Assembly (NCBI GenBank): GCA_003353945.1
Contig: PIVM01000008.1
Span: forward strand, 20,920 to 84,919
DNA from: Gammaproteobacteria bacterium
GTDB lineage: Bacteria; Pseudomonadota; Gammaproteobacteria; Pseudomonadales; PIVM01
Length of the DNA: 64,000 bases
Reading direction: 5' to 3'
Shown: piece after piece, positions 1 to 8,910 of the stretch
Layout: each line of letters begins with the position of its first letter
Numbering within the stretch: the first letter of the stretch is position 1
Program-made: the position numbers and the translations under genes
Notes under the pieces: generated by a model
The model's input: only the letters and a program-made list of their open reading frames with translations
Database searches by the model: none
Told to the model about the DNA's origin: nothing

Positions 1-555
1 CACAGCAAAGAGCAGGATACCATTGCACTGGATTTCGGCGTCACCCCGACCAGCCATAAGAACGCCAAAGGCTACATCTATCGAGGCGTCGAGTGGGAGC
101 TCAACTGGCATACCAGCAAAACAATTCAATTTATCAGTTCGGCCAGTTATCAACAAAATGAGAATCGAGAAACCGATGTAAAAAACCAAAAATTGACCCC
201 ACAGAGAATGTTTAAGCTGGGCTTCAACTACAGCGGCACAAAAGGCATCTCACTAGGCTTATTTAACAGCTACTTCAGCAACTACACACAACGATCGTTT
301 ACCGTTGTCACCAATCCTGCAGTCAATTCCCGCAGCAGTGCTTACCATCATTTAAGCGCCAACCTGGTATTTAACCTTAATCATTTGCTGCAATATCACT
401 CACGCTATGAGTCAACCATCAGCCTTTTTGGAGACAATCTGCTGGAATCCGACTCGCAGTATGCTCCTGATCTTGGCCGCTCATCAATCGATATCAACAC
501 TCTGCCCATTCGCCCGGGACGCTCGCTTTACCTGCGCTATCAAATGCGCATGTAA
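1..555 (+). CDS. TonB-dependent receptor, C-terminal part (cut by window edge)
   Basis: Only the last 184 codons are in the window; the reading frame is open from base 1. The translation is a run of alternating short strands rich in Tyr, Phe, Ser and Asn (for example YSGTKGISLGLFNSYFSNYT) and ends YLRYQMRM after a NTLPIRPGRS segment, as the last barrel strands of TonB-dependent outer-membrane receptors do. Such receptors import siderophores, vitamins or glycans. The plug and TonB box lie upstream, so the substrate cannot be judged. Confidence 0.75.
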   Translation, partial: HSKEQDTIALDFGVTPTSHKNAKGYIYRGVEWELNWHTSKTIQFISSASYQQNENRETDVKNQKLTPQRMFKLGFNYSGTKGISLGLFNSYFSNYTQRSFTVVTNPAVNSRSSAYHHLSANLVFNLNHLLQYHSRYESTISLFGDNLLESDSQYAPDLGRSSIDINTLPIRPGRSLYLRYQMRM

Positions 556-694
556 TTTACATCTTACGGCAACCCTCATAACGCCTGGAATGTATCGCGC
601 CATTAACTGGCACACCTTACCAATTCGTCATGGCTAATGCTTGCCTGATATCCAGCCTAGCGCTATTCTCCGATTCCGTGTCGAGCCGGAGATA

Positions 695-1504
695 ATGACC
701 GTGTCCTTTATACTGATTGAAAACCCACACCCCCAAGTTGCCCAAATCACCTTAAATCGCCCTGAGCGAATGAACGCGATGGCCTTTGATGTCATGGTGC
801 CACTACGTCAAGCACTGGAGGAGATCAGTTTTGACAATGATATCCGAGTTGTCGTGTTAACCGGTGCAGGGACTAGCTTTTGTTCTGGCGCCGATTTGCA
901 AGACCCTGGCTATTTGCCGATTTTCGATGGCCTGACCATGCCCGGCATTTCTCGTCGCGCAATGAAGGTGATGGATGACGTCATATTAGCTATACGCGAC
1001 ATGCATCAACCGGTCATCGCCGCCATCAACGGTCCCGCTATCGGCGGTGGATTCTGCCTTAGCCTGGCTGCAGATATTCGCATTGCTGCAGAATCAGCCT
1101 ATTTTCGACCCGCAGGTATCAACAACGGCCTTACAGCCGCAGAACTCGGCCTGAGTTATATTCTTCCACGGGCCATCGGCGCTTCACGCGCCTTTGAAAT
1201 TATGCTGTCGGGTCGAGATGTCGATGCGCTTGAGGCCGAGCGCATTGGTTTGATATCAAGGTCTGTCGCCCAGGAAAAACTGCTGCCCGAATGCTACGCC
1301 CTGGCCGAACGCATTATCGGCTTCAGTCATCTGGGGGTCGAGTTAACCAAGCAAATGCTATGGGCCGGTCTTGATGCAGGCAGCCTGACTGCCCACATGA
1401 ACCACGAAGGTCATGCTCAATTATTTATGCGTATGACCACACAGAATTTTGAAGAAGCAATCAGAGCAAGAAGGGAAAAACGAAAACCTGAATTTAAGGA
1501 TTAA
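695..1504 (+). CDS. Enoyl-CoA hydratase/isomerase family protein (crotonase fold)
   Basis: A 269-residue crotonase-superfamily enzyme, expected to act on an acyl-CoA double bond in the cytoplasm. The oxyanion-hole segments are visible: GTSFCSGADL (about residues 59-68) and INGPAIGGGF (111-120), followed by AADIRIAAESAYF and a usual C-terminal helical tail. The frame is open further upstream to a TTG at 641, but ATG 695 preceded by GGAG (688-691) fits the family start better. The glutamates of true enoyl-CoA hydratases are not both obvious, so the exact reaction (hydratase, isomerase or other) stays open. Its 3' end overlaps the convergent gene by 11 bases. Confidence 0.85.
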   Translation: MTVSFILIENPHPQVAQITLNRPERMNAMAFDVMVPLRQALEEISFDNDIRVVVLTGAGTSFCSGADLQDPGYLPIFDGLTMPGISRRAMKVMDDVILAIRDMHQPVIAAINGPAIGGGFCLSLAADIRIAAESAYFRPAGINNGLTAAELGLSYILPRAIGASRAFEIMLSGRDVDALEAERIGLISRSVAQEKLLPECYALAERIIGFSHLGVELTKQMLWAGLDAGSLTAHMNHEGHAQLFMRMTTQNFEEAIRARREKRKPEFKD

Positions 1505-1880
1505 TTAGACCGCTCTTCACCCATTGTTGAGCTTGCTCCAAGGTTGGGAACACTTTCAGTTCCCACCGTGTTGTAGCAATAATGGAGTGGTATAGTGATG
1601 AAAGCGCCAACACTTCTTCATTAGTGCTTACAATCGCCATATTGATTTGCGGATTAGTGATGGCCCCACCCCCCATATCCATATGGCCATAGGCTTCTGC
1701 ATCATCAACACTGTAGGCCAGCTCAGTCACTGCCAGAAAATCATGTATTTCCCAACACAAGCTGTCATATAGAGGATTATTATTAATTTCTCTATAAACG
1801 CCCTTGAGATCATATCTGTCAATCTTTCCGTACATTCGGACATAGACACATCTATCTTCCCACTGAATTTCGTAGGGCAT
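1494..1880 (-). CDS. Hypothetical protein, STAS/SpoIIAA-like size
   Basis: A 128-residue soluble protein starting MPYEIQWEDRCVYVRMYGKI. The start at 1880 follows a run of six G residues as ribosome site; an upstream start at 1904 is less well placed. The layout of a short beta hairpin, alternating helices and a late TTRWELKVFPTLEQAQQWV segment recalls small STAS-like regulators of unknown role, but this is only a resemblance. It converges on the crotonase gene and overlaps its stop codon. Confidence 0.6.
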   Translation of the reverse strand: MPYEIQWEDRCVYVRMYGKIDRYDLKGVYREINNNPLYDSLCWEIHDFLAVTELAYSVDDAEAYGHMDMGGGAITNPQINMAIVSTNEEVLALSSLYHSIIATTRWELKVFPTLEQAQQWVKSGLINP

Positions 1881-1933
1881 ACACCCCCCTATATGAACCG
1901 GCAATCACCTTATTATAACGTGATCCTCACAAA

Positions 1934-1978
1934 AATCACTTAGAATTACTTAGGACCAGAATCACTCAGGACAACCAG
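1934..1978. repeat. Short imperfect tandem repeat
   Basis: Three neighbouring units built on AATnACTnAG (1934-1943, 1944-1959, 1960-1978); the last two also share GGACnnnCAG-like ends. It lies between two leftward genes, where it could bind a regulator of the 128-residue gene or be a slippage product. Confidence 0.35.
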
Positions 1979-1996
1979 TGAAAACTAATCACCACT

Positions 1997-2482
1997 TCAG
2001 GCCGTAGCATGCAGGTCAGCTGAAGATATTTTTTTACCCCGCGACTCAAGAAAGCGTTGAATGAACCGGATATCTTCTATCTTACTGCAGTTTTCCACCA
2101 AAAATTCCAGTGACAGCAATTCTGCAGGCACACTTAGCACATCACGCGCATAATAATCAGAGGTGGCAATTTTGCGTATATGTCCCAGGCGGTTTTCTTT
2201 TTCAAACAAAACCGTTATAAAAGGATCCAAGCGAACACCAATCAGTGTCAATTTTGGTTTTCGATTTGATACCACCTTCATAACAGGTTCAATGGTATCA
2301 ACTCTCCCTATAGTTTGTTCGGCAGAAAAGCGGTCTCTTCTCGTCGTTTCCTGCACGGGATGTTCGACAACTTTAGAGCCTCGGGATCTGCGATCCCTGC
2401 TACCAGGGTCCAGCGTACCTGCTGCTGACTGAGCCTCAATCCAATAGGAGCCAAAGCTATCTAATTTGCCTTTCTTATCCAT
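1997..2482 (-). CDS. Hypothetical protein, 161 residues
   Basis: Starts MDKKGKLDSFGSYWIEAQ at 2482 behind a strong GAGGAAA ribosome site; the frame is open to 2527 but that start has no such site. Residues 20-60 are basic and probably disordered (RDRRSRGSK), residues 75-161 are ordered and end LESRGKKISSADLHATA. No signal peptide, membrane segment or known motif is visible. I do not recognise the family. Confidence 0.5.
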   Translation of the reverse strand: MDKKGKLDSFGSYWIEAQSAAGTLDPGSRDRRSRGSKVVEHPVQETTRRDRFSAEQTIGRVDTIEPVMKVVSNRKPKLTLIGVRLDPFITVLFEKENRLGHIRKIATSDYYARDVLSVPAELLSLEFLVENCSKIEDIRFIQRFLESRGKKISSADLHATA

Positions 2483-2673
2483 TGCTACTTTCCTCGGACA
2501 ACAAAACCACTCATCGAAATAGCTCATTGCCTACTTTATTATTGTTATATCGTTTTCACTTGTGAGATGAACTCACGATCAACACTACTGACCTTACCCA
2601 ATTAGCAGGTGCTACCAATTTGCATGATTGTGACAACTCAGGCCCTGGGCTGCAATAGCAAAGGTATCTCTCT

Positions 2674-3987
2674 CTAACCTGCACGAATCGATATATTGGC
2701 ATTCTCTGCAGGCTGTCGCCACTTAACATCACGTATATTCATAAACGGTCGTTCAACAAACAAATAGGTAAACAGGCAAAATACACCGGTCAGTACAACT
2801 GTCAGCCCCGTAATCTGCCATAGATGCCATAAATTATACGTTTCGCCTTCTAGCAAGGTTTTTTTAACCGCCGATTCTGCCATGAGTGTCAAAATCGGAT
2901 GAAACAGATACAGACCATAAGCCATCTGGGAGATGAACAACCATATCCGCCATGATAAAAACCATCTCACCGGGCGACAAAGCGCCTCACCGTATAAGGT
3001 AGCCATCATAATGTAAGCCACAAACGCTGCAATAATATTACGACTGCTCGTATGATACAGCCCCATCATAGTTGCCTGCTCTTCACCTCCCCAACGAAAT
3101 ACTGGCAGATTAAGAATCCAGATAAGACCAACGATTGATATGACTAATAGGCTGTTGGCAATAAATGCCCGTTGCAGAAAAAACTGCTTTACTTGATCAG
3201 AATGGTAACAATGTAAATAGGCTGCAATAACGCCAGCAACCAAAGCACCATAACGCGTATAAAGATTATCGTAGAGGACTGTGAAAAACTCGCTATCGTA
3301 GACTAGTGCGACATAATCTTCAGTGGCAAAAATCGGATTCTGTAGAATAAACCAATGGCGCAATGGAAAAGAGAGCAGAAACAATGCCACCAACAAAGCC
3401 AGTTTATGCCGTGTTTTAAAGAAAAAGAGAGACAAAAGCAACGGAAACAACATGTAAAACTGCTCCTCTACAGCCAAAGTCCAGGTCCAACCTGCCAGTA
3501 AATTTTCCGGCTCAAGAAAATTCTGTACATAAAATAGATTTGCCAACAGATAGATCTTGTCCTTTTCGATAGGGGCTATCAAAATCAGTAGCAGCAGTAT
3601 CCAGTAGGTGGGTGATAACCGCAAAAAACGACGATAGTAGAAATCGCCGTACTGTAACTTACCCCCAGAGCGCATCCCTTCTTTCATCAACATACAACCG
3701 ATTAAGAAACCACTGAGGACAAAAAACATTTCCACGCTTTTATCTCCCTGCAATAGCCAGCGCATAAACCAGGGCAGGGATTCCAGATAGACCTGAAACT
3801 CCTCACGACTAATTTGTCCGGCAATTGATATCAGGGCATGAAAAGCAATAACCATGAGAATCGATATGGCACGTATACCATCAAGGGCCGCGTAGCGACT
3901 GGTCTGATGGCTCCACAAGGTGCCAAGGTTATTTCTCAAATTAAAACAAGCAGTTATTTGCGGTAGCAAGTAACGAAAATTCGTCAT
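2674..3987 (-). CDS. Acyltransferase family 3 (OafA/YrhL-type) membrane protein
   Basis: A 437-residue integral membrane protein with about ten hydrophobic segments. Family marks are clear: LDGIRAISILMVIAFHAL with the catalytic-type His near residue 45, SGFLIGCML, and WTLAVEEQFYMLFPLLL in the middle. These proteins O-acylate sugars of lipopolysaccharide, exopolysaccharide or secreted glycolipids at the inner membrane. A glycosyltransferase gene lies 1.3 kb away on the other strand, which fits a small surface-sugar region. The acceptor is unknown. Confidence 0.9.
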   Translation of the reverse strand: MTNFRYLLPQITACFNLRNNLGTLWSHQTSRYAALDGIRAISILMVIAFHALISIAGQISREEFQVYLESLPWFMRWLLQGDKSVEMFFVLSGFLIGCMLMKEGMRSGGKLQYGDFYYRRFLRLSPTYWILLLLILIAPIEKDKIYLLANLFYVQNFLEPENLLAGWTWTLAVEEQFYMLFPLLLSLFFFKTRHKLALLVALFLLSFPLRHWFILQNPIFATEDYVALVYDSEFFTVLYDNLYTRYGALVAGVIAAYLHCYHSDQVKQFFLQRAFIANSLLVISIVGLIWILNLPVFRWGGEEQATMMGLYHTSSRNIIAAFVAYIMMATLYGEALCRPVRWFLSWRIWLFISQMAYGLYLFHPILTLMAESAVKKTLLEGETYNLWHLWQITGLTVVLTGVFCLFTYLFVERPFMNIRDVKWRQPAENANISIRAG

Positions 3988-4448
3988 ATCGAACTTTTTC
4001 CAACAGTCTGATGAAGCTGGGCGCTACATGATGCTTCACTACCTTATGAATACAATCGATTGGGCAGCCCATTCCTCTAATTATTTTTGTATGATATGGA
4101 AACCATTAACCATGACAGTATGACATAAGGCATCAGGCATTTGAAGACTACTCAATCCCATCCAAAAGCACCTATCCATCATATAAACCAGCCAAATAGC
4201 AACCAGAAAACCCTTTAGCTCACTTGTTGATATTTTCAGTGAAGCTGCCAAGCAAACACATTGCCAGGTAAATTATTGTGATACTTGTTTGTCAGCATAC
4301 AAAATCTGAACTCACACCTACAAAATAAACACGTTAATTATAACCATTTTTTTCTACCAACAAGCCCAATGAACAGGGCTTTTTTTGCATAAATATGGCT
4401 ATACTAATCACATTTATGCAATCGCCAGACTCAACAGATGATTAAAAA
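3988..4448. other. Non-coding AT-rich stretch between divergent genes
   Basis: No open frame of note. It holds the 5' regions of the acyltransferase (leftward) and the amidotransferase (rightward) and one rightward hairpin with a T tail (listed separately). Confidence 0.5.
4362..4386 (+). terminator. Rho-independent terminator with no upstream gene on its strand
   Basis: AAGCCC (4362-4367), an eight-base loop, GGGCTT (4376-4381) and a run of T to 4386. The preceding gene reads the other way, so this terminator would serve a short untranslated transcript or an attenuated leader of the amidotransferase gene. Confidence 0.5.
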
Positions 4449-5195
4449 ATGAGACACAATATAAAAACGCTAAAAATACTTCTGTTGCAAATAAGGGATC
4501 AAGTCAGAGTTCGACAGGAAGAGCTGGACAGTTTTGTTCTGTACAGCAATATAACAAAAAGCAATATTGATGTTTTGAATGTTTTTGATAAACCGACTTT
4601 CGATTACGATGTGCTAACCGGCTATGACGCCCTGTTTGTCGGCGGAGCCAGCGAGGCTAGCGTGTTAGATCCCGCCACTTACCCCTTTGTGCCCGACTGT
4701 ATCAAGCTGCTAAAAAAGTGCATAGAAACACGCTTTCCTGTTTTCGCATCCTGCTTTGGCTTTCAGTTGGCCGTGCTGGCGCTAGGCGGCAGTATTGTTC
4801 GCGACGAGGTAAACTTTGAAATGGGTACTATCCCCATATCTATCACAAAGTCCGCTTTACAAGATCCATTGATGCACGACACTCCTGATGGTTTTATGGC
4901 AGTATCAGTGCATCGAGAACGCGCACCCACGCTACCCCAAGACTGTGATCTGCTGGCATTTACACCCTCCTGCCCTCACGCCTTCAAGCTAAAAAATGCT
5001 CCTTTTTGGGCATTCCAATTTCACCCCGAAGTGGACAAGGCAACGCTGGTGGAAAGGCTGACAATTTTTAAAGCGCACTACACTGAAAACGACGAACATT
5101 TGAATCAAGTACTGTCAAATGCACAGGAAACACCCCAGGCAAACCTGCTTCCTACGAAATTTATTGAACGCGTATTACTCACCTCTGTCTCTTAA
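4449..5195 (+). CDS. Class I glutamine amidotransferase domain protein
   Basis: A 248-residue stand-alone GATase1 protein. The nucleophile elbow is ASCFGFQLAVL with Cys102, and the His-Glu pair is in FQFHPEVDK (His192, Glu194), so the triad is complete. Such proteins release ammonia from glutamine or hydrolyse gamma-glutamyl bonds. The GMP synthase synthetase half is absent and no partner synthetase is adjacent, so the acceptor is unknown. The gene is AT-rich like the following glycosyltransferase, 53 bases downstream, with which it may be co-transcribed. Confidence 0.8.
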   Translation: MRHNIKTLKILLLQIRDQVRVRQEELDSFVLYSNITKSNIDVLNVFDKPTFDYDVLTGYDALFVGGASEASVLDPATYPFVPDCIKLLKKCIETRFPVFASCFGFQLAVLALGGSIVRDEVNFEMGTIPISITKSALQDPLMHDTPDGFMAVSVHRERAPTLPQDCDLLAFTPSCPHAFKLKNAPFWAFQFHPEVDKATLVERLTIFKAHYTENDEHLNQVLSNAQETPQANLLPTKFIERVLLTSVS

Positions 5196-5248
5196 ACCAA
5201 TTACTTTTACGTAACAACACAACGAGAACATCGCCAAGGTTATTGTAA

Positions 5249-6148
5249 ATGACAAACCTGACTACTATTCCAAAATATGTTCCACCTAGAATTGAAAGTA
5301 CCGATCAACAAATGATTCCAAAAATCATTTGGCAAACAATGAAGACCAATTGTATTCCCGTTAGCATGAAAGGGTTTTGCATGTCGTGGATAGATAAAAA
5401 TCCAGAGTATGAATATAGATTTTTCGATGACAATGACATGGTCAACTTCATTAGTGAAGAGTTTCCCGAGTACTTCGAGGGATTTAAAAAGATTTTATAC
5501 GGTGCATCCAAAGCAGATCTATGGAGATATCTAATTCTATATAAATACGGTGGTGTGTATGCCGATATTGACTGCAAGTGTAATAGGCCTCTTAAAGAGT
5601 GGGTAAATCCAGATGCTAAATACGTAACACAGCTAGGTACAAATAGGGATGTTTGCCAATGGCTGATCATCACAGTACCAAAGAATGAAGTATTGTTGAG
5701 AGCGGCTCAGAAGACTTTACTAAATTTGCAGAAAGGTACTTGTAGGGCAGAATACAAAGGTTTTTCGCTTCTGAATGATAAGCTGACTATAAATGAGGGG
5801 CCTGCAATAAAAGTGAATCACCAAGTAATGGGATTGGGCGGCCCTCCCATTTTACAGGAAGCGGCGGAGGAATGCTTATGCGATGATTCCTGCTCGCATA
5901 TTTTCGAATTTACTCAAGTAGTTTGTACTTCTGGAAAAAAATCCTGCCAAATGAACGGTCACGTTACCCATGATTATGGAAACACCAATTATCTTGAAGG
6001 ACTAAAGCAGTTGGGAACACGACACTACAAACACCACTACAAAGAACATCCAATACTACTCAAATCACTAGCCAAAAAATGTCTTCATAAAATTACGGGG
6101 ATTCATGTTTGGATTGCAAAAACTGCACGCTTTTTTAAACAAAAGTAA
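5249..6148 (+). CDS. Glycosyltransferase with DxD motif (OCH1/capsular sugar type)
   Basis: A 299-residue protein of the sugar-binding-region DxD family. It begins with IPKIIWQTMK (about residue 23), continues with SWIDKNPEYEYRFFDD, and has YGASKADLWRYLILYKYGG before the DID metal motif (residues 106-108). This family transfers hexoses such as mannose or galactose from nucleotide sugars. The C-terminal third is Cys- and His-rich. Its base composition is more AT-rich than the window average, which suggests acquisition. Function in surface glycan assembly is inferred from family and from the neighbouring acyltransferase. Confidence 0.8.
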   Translation: MTNLTTIPKYVPPRIESTDQQMIPKIIWQTMKTNCIPVSMKGFCMSWIDKNPEYEYRFFDDNDMVNFISEEFPEYFEGFKKILYGASKADLWRYLILYKYGGVYADIDCKCNRPLKEWVNPDAKYVTQLGTNRDVCQWLIITVPKNEVLLRAAQKTLLNLQKGTCRAEYKGFSLLNDKLTINEGPAIKVNHQVMGLGGPPILQEAAEECLCDDSCSHIFEFTQVVCTSGKKSCQMNGHVTHDYGNTNYLEGLKQLGTRHYKHHYKEHPILLKSLAKKCLHKITGIHVWIAKTARFFKQK

Positions 6149-6248
6149 TCCAGATAGGCAAGGTAGACAATCTGTTCATTCTTGGCACAACAGAAGCTGT
6201 ATGCGCCTCAGGTTGTTTAAAATTGGCCAGAAGCGAAGATTATTCAAT

Positions 6249-6494
6249 ATGACAAAATTTGATTATATAAAAATCAAATGAGAAGACATCGAAGAGATTC
6301 CACAAAAATGGGTGCCACTGACACGAAAAATAATCAAAGCTTACTCGCTACTTAACGTATGTATATATAAAGTTAGCAAGGGTCGTTTGATGAACAGCTT
6401 TTACGGTGACCACCCAATTTGTATCATTAGGATGACAGGATACAAATCGGGAAATCCACGTATTCCTTTGCAAACCCAGCATATAGAACAATGA
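6249..6494 (+). pseudogene. Broken deazaflavin-dependent nitroreductase (DDN-type) gene
   Basis: From ATG 6249 the frame reads MTKFDYIKIK, then TGA at 6279-6281, then continues in the same frame as EDIEEIPQKWVPLTRKIIKAYS and CIYKVSKGRL. It then carries MTGYKSGNPRIPL, which matches the TGRKSGxxRxxPL core of the F420-linked nitroreductase/DDN family. The frame ends at 6494, roughly half the family length, with no continuation before the next gene. One in-frame stop plus loss of the 3' half makes this a decaying gene. A selenocysteine reading of the TGA is unlikely because the family has no Cys there and no SECIS-like element was noted. Confidence 0.65.
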
Positions 6495-6514
6495 GCAAAT
6501 CTGAGCAATCAACG

Positions 6515-7069
6515 CTACGAAGAGCCAATACGAAAATAAATGGAAAACAACACCATAATTAACAGAACAGCGGGCATCAATATTTTATGGACAATTTCCC
6601 GACCAGTAAAAGCCAGCACTATCATTATCAGCACTAACAAGCCACCAAACAGGTTTGCCACGGATAAAAGCTGGCGATCCAACATCATTGTCACCGAAAT
6701 ATTGAGCTCCACTATTACAAAAGCAGCAATACCAAAGATATAACGACGCATATCGTAATAATGTTTTTGTAATGACACCTTTACCATTGGAAAGGGGTAC
6801 ATAAAACGCGCGATTAAAAATGTCAGTATCGGTGTAAGAATAAAGAACAGCAGCTCAAACCCAGTCCAGGCGACCTGTTGCTTATATATCCAAACACCAA
6901 ACCCCCAGTTCAAACAAGCCAACAACTGAGAAATTACAAACAAGGTATGCGGCCAATATAAGCTTACTCGTTTCATCCGCAGGGAATCGGCAAACCCCGT
7001 CAGCAGCTGCGCTATCGCCAGGCCAAGAATAATCGAGCTGGTGATCATAATATGTTCGAATATTGTCAT
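6515..7069 (-). CDS. Hypothetical inner-membrane protein, 184 residues
   Basis: Starts MTIFEHIMITSSIILGLAIAQLL, with about six hydrophobic segments separated by short basic loops (for example RFMYPFPMVKVSLQKHYYDMRR near the middle). No catalytic motif is visible and I do not recognise the family. It lies 36 bases downstream of the small basic protein gene that ends at 7106 and may share its transcript. Confidence 0.65.
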   Translation of the reverse strand: MTIFEHIMITSSIILGLAIAQLLTGFADSLRMKRVSLYWPHTLFVISQLLACLNWGFGVWIYKQQVAWTGFELLFFILTPILTFLIARFMYPFPMVKVSLQKHYYDMRRYIFGIAAFVIVELNISVTMMLDRQLLSVANLFGGLLVLIMIVLAFTGREIVHKILMPAVLLIMVLFSIYFRIGSS

Positions 7070-7105
7070 GTTTCGTATCCGTAAGCTGGGCGGCGTACCA
7101 CAAAC

Positions 7106-7369
7106 TCAATCTACTAGCAGTGGATGATTTTCCGGTAATTGCCGGGAAATCCACAAGGCCAGTTTGTGGCGCATATTCGGTTCCGATTCCTGCCCCTTGG
7201 CCAGCGGTTGTACCAGCTTGTCATGCACTAGCAAACGGTATATATATTCGACTTTTAATTTGCCGGAATCCGCCGTTTCAATCTTTCCAACACCCCGCTT
7301 TTCGGCATAGACAGCGCCGACACGTAGCGCCTCCTTCACCAACGCCGCTTCGTTTTTTAGTTTTTTCAT
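7106..7369 (-). CDS. Small helical protein, DUF5062-like
   Basis: An 87-residue cytoplasmic protein starting MKKLKNEAALVKEALRVGAVYAEKRGVG at 7369, five bases after a GGGG ribosome site; the frame is open to 7405 but the extra 12 residues look untranslated. The N-terminal KNEAALVKEALRVG segment and length recall the short DUF5062 proteins of gammaproteobacteria, whose role is unknown. I make that link from memory of the family pattern only. Confidence 0.6.
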   Translation of the reverse strand: MKKLKNEAALVKEALRVGAVYAEKRGVGKIETADSGKLKVEYIYRLLVHDKLVQPLAKGQESEPNMRHKLALWISRQLPENHPLLVD

Positions 7370-7516
7370 GCAGTCCCCAAAACTTTTTGCCTTACTGGCA
7401 ATCAACGTAAGAGACTATTCTCTAAAGCCTGCCAGGGAATAGCCCATTATATTCGCCAATAAGGTTTGACTGGTTTAGAATATCCGTCAACTTTTTCAAA
7501 TGCTAATAAAATAGAA

Positions 7517-8482
7517 ATGACACCCTATAATAAGAGCAAGAGCCTGATCGGCGCAATATGCCTGACTTTGTTTTGTCTGCCTGCGCTCGCTAATAGTGAT
7601 ACGCAACCGCCTTTTTCTTTTCTTCTGGATATCGGCGCGCACCAATTGAATGGGCATTATGACTGGACTGTTCTTGGCGATCTTGAAGGAAGCGACGACA
7701 GTATCGTAAGCGCCAGACAAAAATATTCACAAATCAAGGCACAAGGCACTCATCTGCACACAGCTTTAGGCTTTGCAGTCTCACACAACGCGTCGATCCT
7801 GCTGGACCTTGAGGGTTTTGACAGCGACATCAGCAGTGGCGAATTCAGTGCGTCAAGCGCCATTACCACAGACGACGAGACCACCGAAATCGTCAGTCAA
7901 CGACAAGGCGATGCGGAGGATGACGACATCACTCTACATCAAGCTTCCTTCGTCTTTCGCTCCAGTATGGCTCAAGCACCTGAGCTTCTCTATAGCTGGC
8001 ATTTGGGTTATTCAGATCATCAGCAATCCTTTGTGCTAAATAATGCCCTGCAGACTATGCCCCAAGATGCGGCCGGTCCGATTGATAACTACGGTGCCAC
8101 CTCTGAAATTCAATGGACTGGGTATTGGCTTGGCCTTGAGATGATGGAAACGCGGGGAGCACATACATTATCAATCCGCTATCAACATTACGTTTCCGTT
8201 GATTTTGAGGCAGAAGGCGACTGGGAGCTAGCTAATTCACTACAACACCCCGTCAGTTTTGAGCAAACCGCAAAGGCCGAAGCTGGCACTCTGCGCCTTG
8301 AATATCGCTATGCGTTAAGCAATTATATTGAACTGGGCAGCAGCTATCACTGGAACCGGTTTATTGCCGAAGATGGCGACTACACTCTGTTTAACACGGA
8401 TGGCTCACAAAGCAAGACACCCCTAGATGAAGTCAATTGGAATTTTTACACCATCAGCATTGGCCTATCGATAAAACTCTGA
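7517..8482 (+). CDS. Outer-membrane beta-barrel protein
   Basis: A 321-residue exported protein. The start at ATG 7517 gives a clean signal peptide (MTPYNKSKS, then LIGAICLTLFCLPALA) with cleavage before NSDTQ. The mature chain is built of amphipathic strands with aromatic girdles (YSWHLGYSDH, LRLEYRYAL) and ends NFYTISIGLSIKL, as in barrel proteins inserted by BamA. An acidic loop lies around residues 125-145. The family is not recognised; a porin or structural role is possible. Confidence 0.7.
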   Translation: MTPYNKSKSLIGAICLTLFCLPALANSDTQPPFSFLLDIGAHQLNGHYDWTVLGDLEGSDDSIVSARQKYSQIKAQGTHLHTALGFAVSHNASILLDLEGFDSDISSGEFSASSAITTDDETTEIVSQRQGDAEDDDITLHQASFVFRSSMAQAPELLYSWHLGYSDHQQSFVLNNALQTMPQDAAGPIDNYGATSEIQWTGYWLGLEMMETRGAHTLSIRYQHYVSVDFEAEGDWELANSLQHPVSFEQTAKAEAGTLRLEYRYALSNYIELGSSYHWNRFIAEDGDYTLFNTDGSQSKTPLDEVNWNFYTISIGLSIKL

Positions 8483-8499
8483 GACAACAGGAAAGAGCG

Positions 8500-8895
8500 G
8501 TGGCAAAAGGTTTCGACAAACACCAGCAGCGACATTACATCTTATCCGAATTTGGAAAAGATCTGGCTCGCCGTTCAGGGTCACGATGTGAACTGTGCGA
8601 GACAGCCCACACGGCATTGCGCCCATATGAAGTTCCACCTATTCCCCACGAACCACATATCGATCAGTGTATTTTTATCTGTGACGACTGCCGCAAGCAA
8701 ATAGATTCACCCAAACACCGCGACAATGATTACCTCCGCTGCCTAAATAGATCTGCCTGGAGTGAGATACCCGCTATTCAGGTGATGGCAATCTATTTGC
8801 TACAAAGCCTGTCAAAAGAAATTTGGGCAGAGGATCTGCTGGATCAACTCTATCTGACACCGGAAGTCGAGCAGTGGCTGGACCAACTCAAATAG
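8500..8895 (+). CDS. PhnA-like zinc-ribbon protein
   Basis: A 131-residue protein starting at GTG 8500 (MAKGFDKHQQRHYILSEFGK), preceded by AGGAAAG. Two CxxC pairs (Cys30/Cys33 and Cys61/Cys64) flank the motif YEVPPIPHEP and form a zinc ribbon. The C-terminal half WSEIPAIQVMAIYLLQSL is helical. It matches the longer PhnA-family proteins of gammaproteobacteria, whose function is unsettled; despite the name there is no sign of a phosphonate gene cluster here. It converges on the PilZ gene with a 15-base gap. Confidence 0.75.
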   Translation: MAKGFDKHQQRHYILSEFGKDLARRSGSRCELCETAHTALRPYEVPPIPHEPHIDQCIFICDDCRKQIDSPKHRDNDYLRCLNRSAWSEIPAIQVMAIYLLQSLSKEIWAEDLLDQLYLTPEVEQWLDQLK

Positions 8896-8910
8896 ACGAC
8901 TAAAGGGATG

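Noticed and set aside
6279-6281. TGA as a selenocysteine codon, given selD in the window
   Set aside because: The protein family has no Cys or Sec at this place, the rest of the gene is also truncated, and no selA/selB is seen.
7063-7410. 115-codon rightward frame opposite the small helical protein gene
   Set aside because: Composition is Pro/His-rich and erratic, and the opposite strand has a conserved-looking small protein with a ribosome site.
8437-8499. Longer N-terminus of the PhnA-like protein
   Set aside because: This part overlaps the end of the outer-membrane protein gene in another frame; GTG 8500 with AGGAAAG fits the family start.
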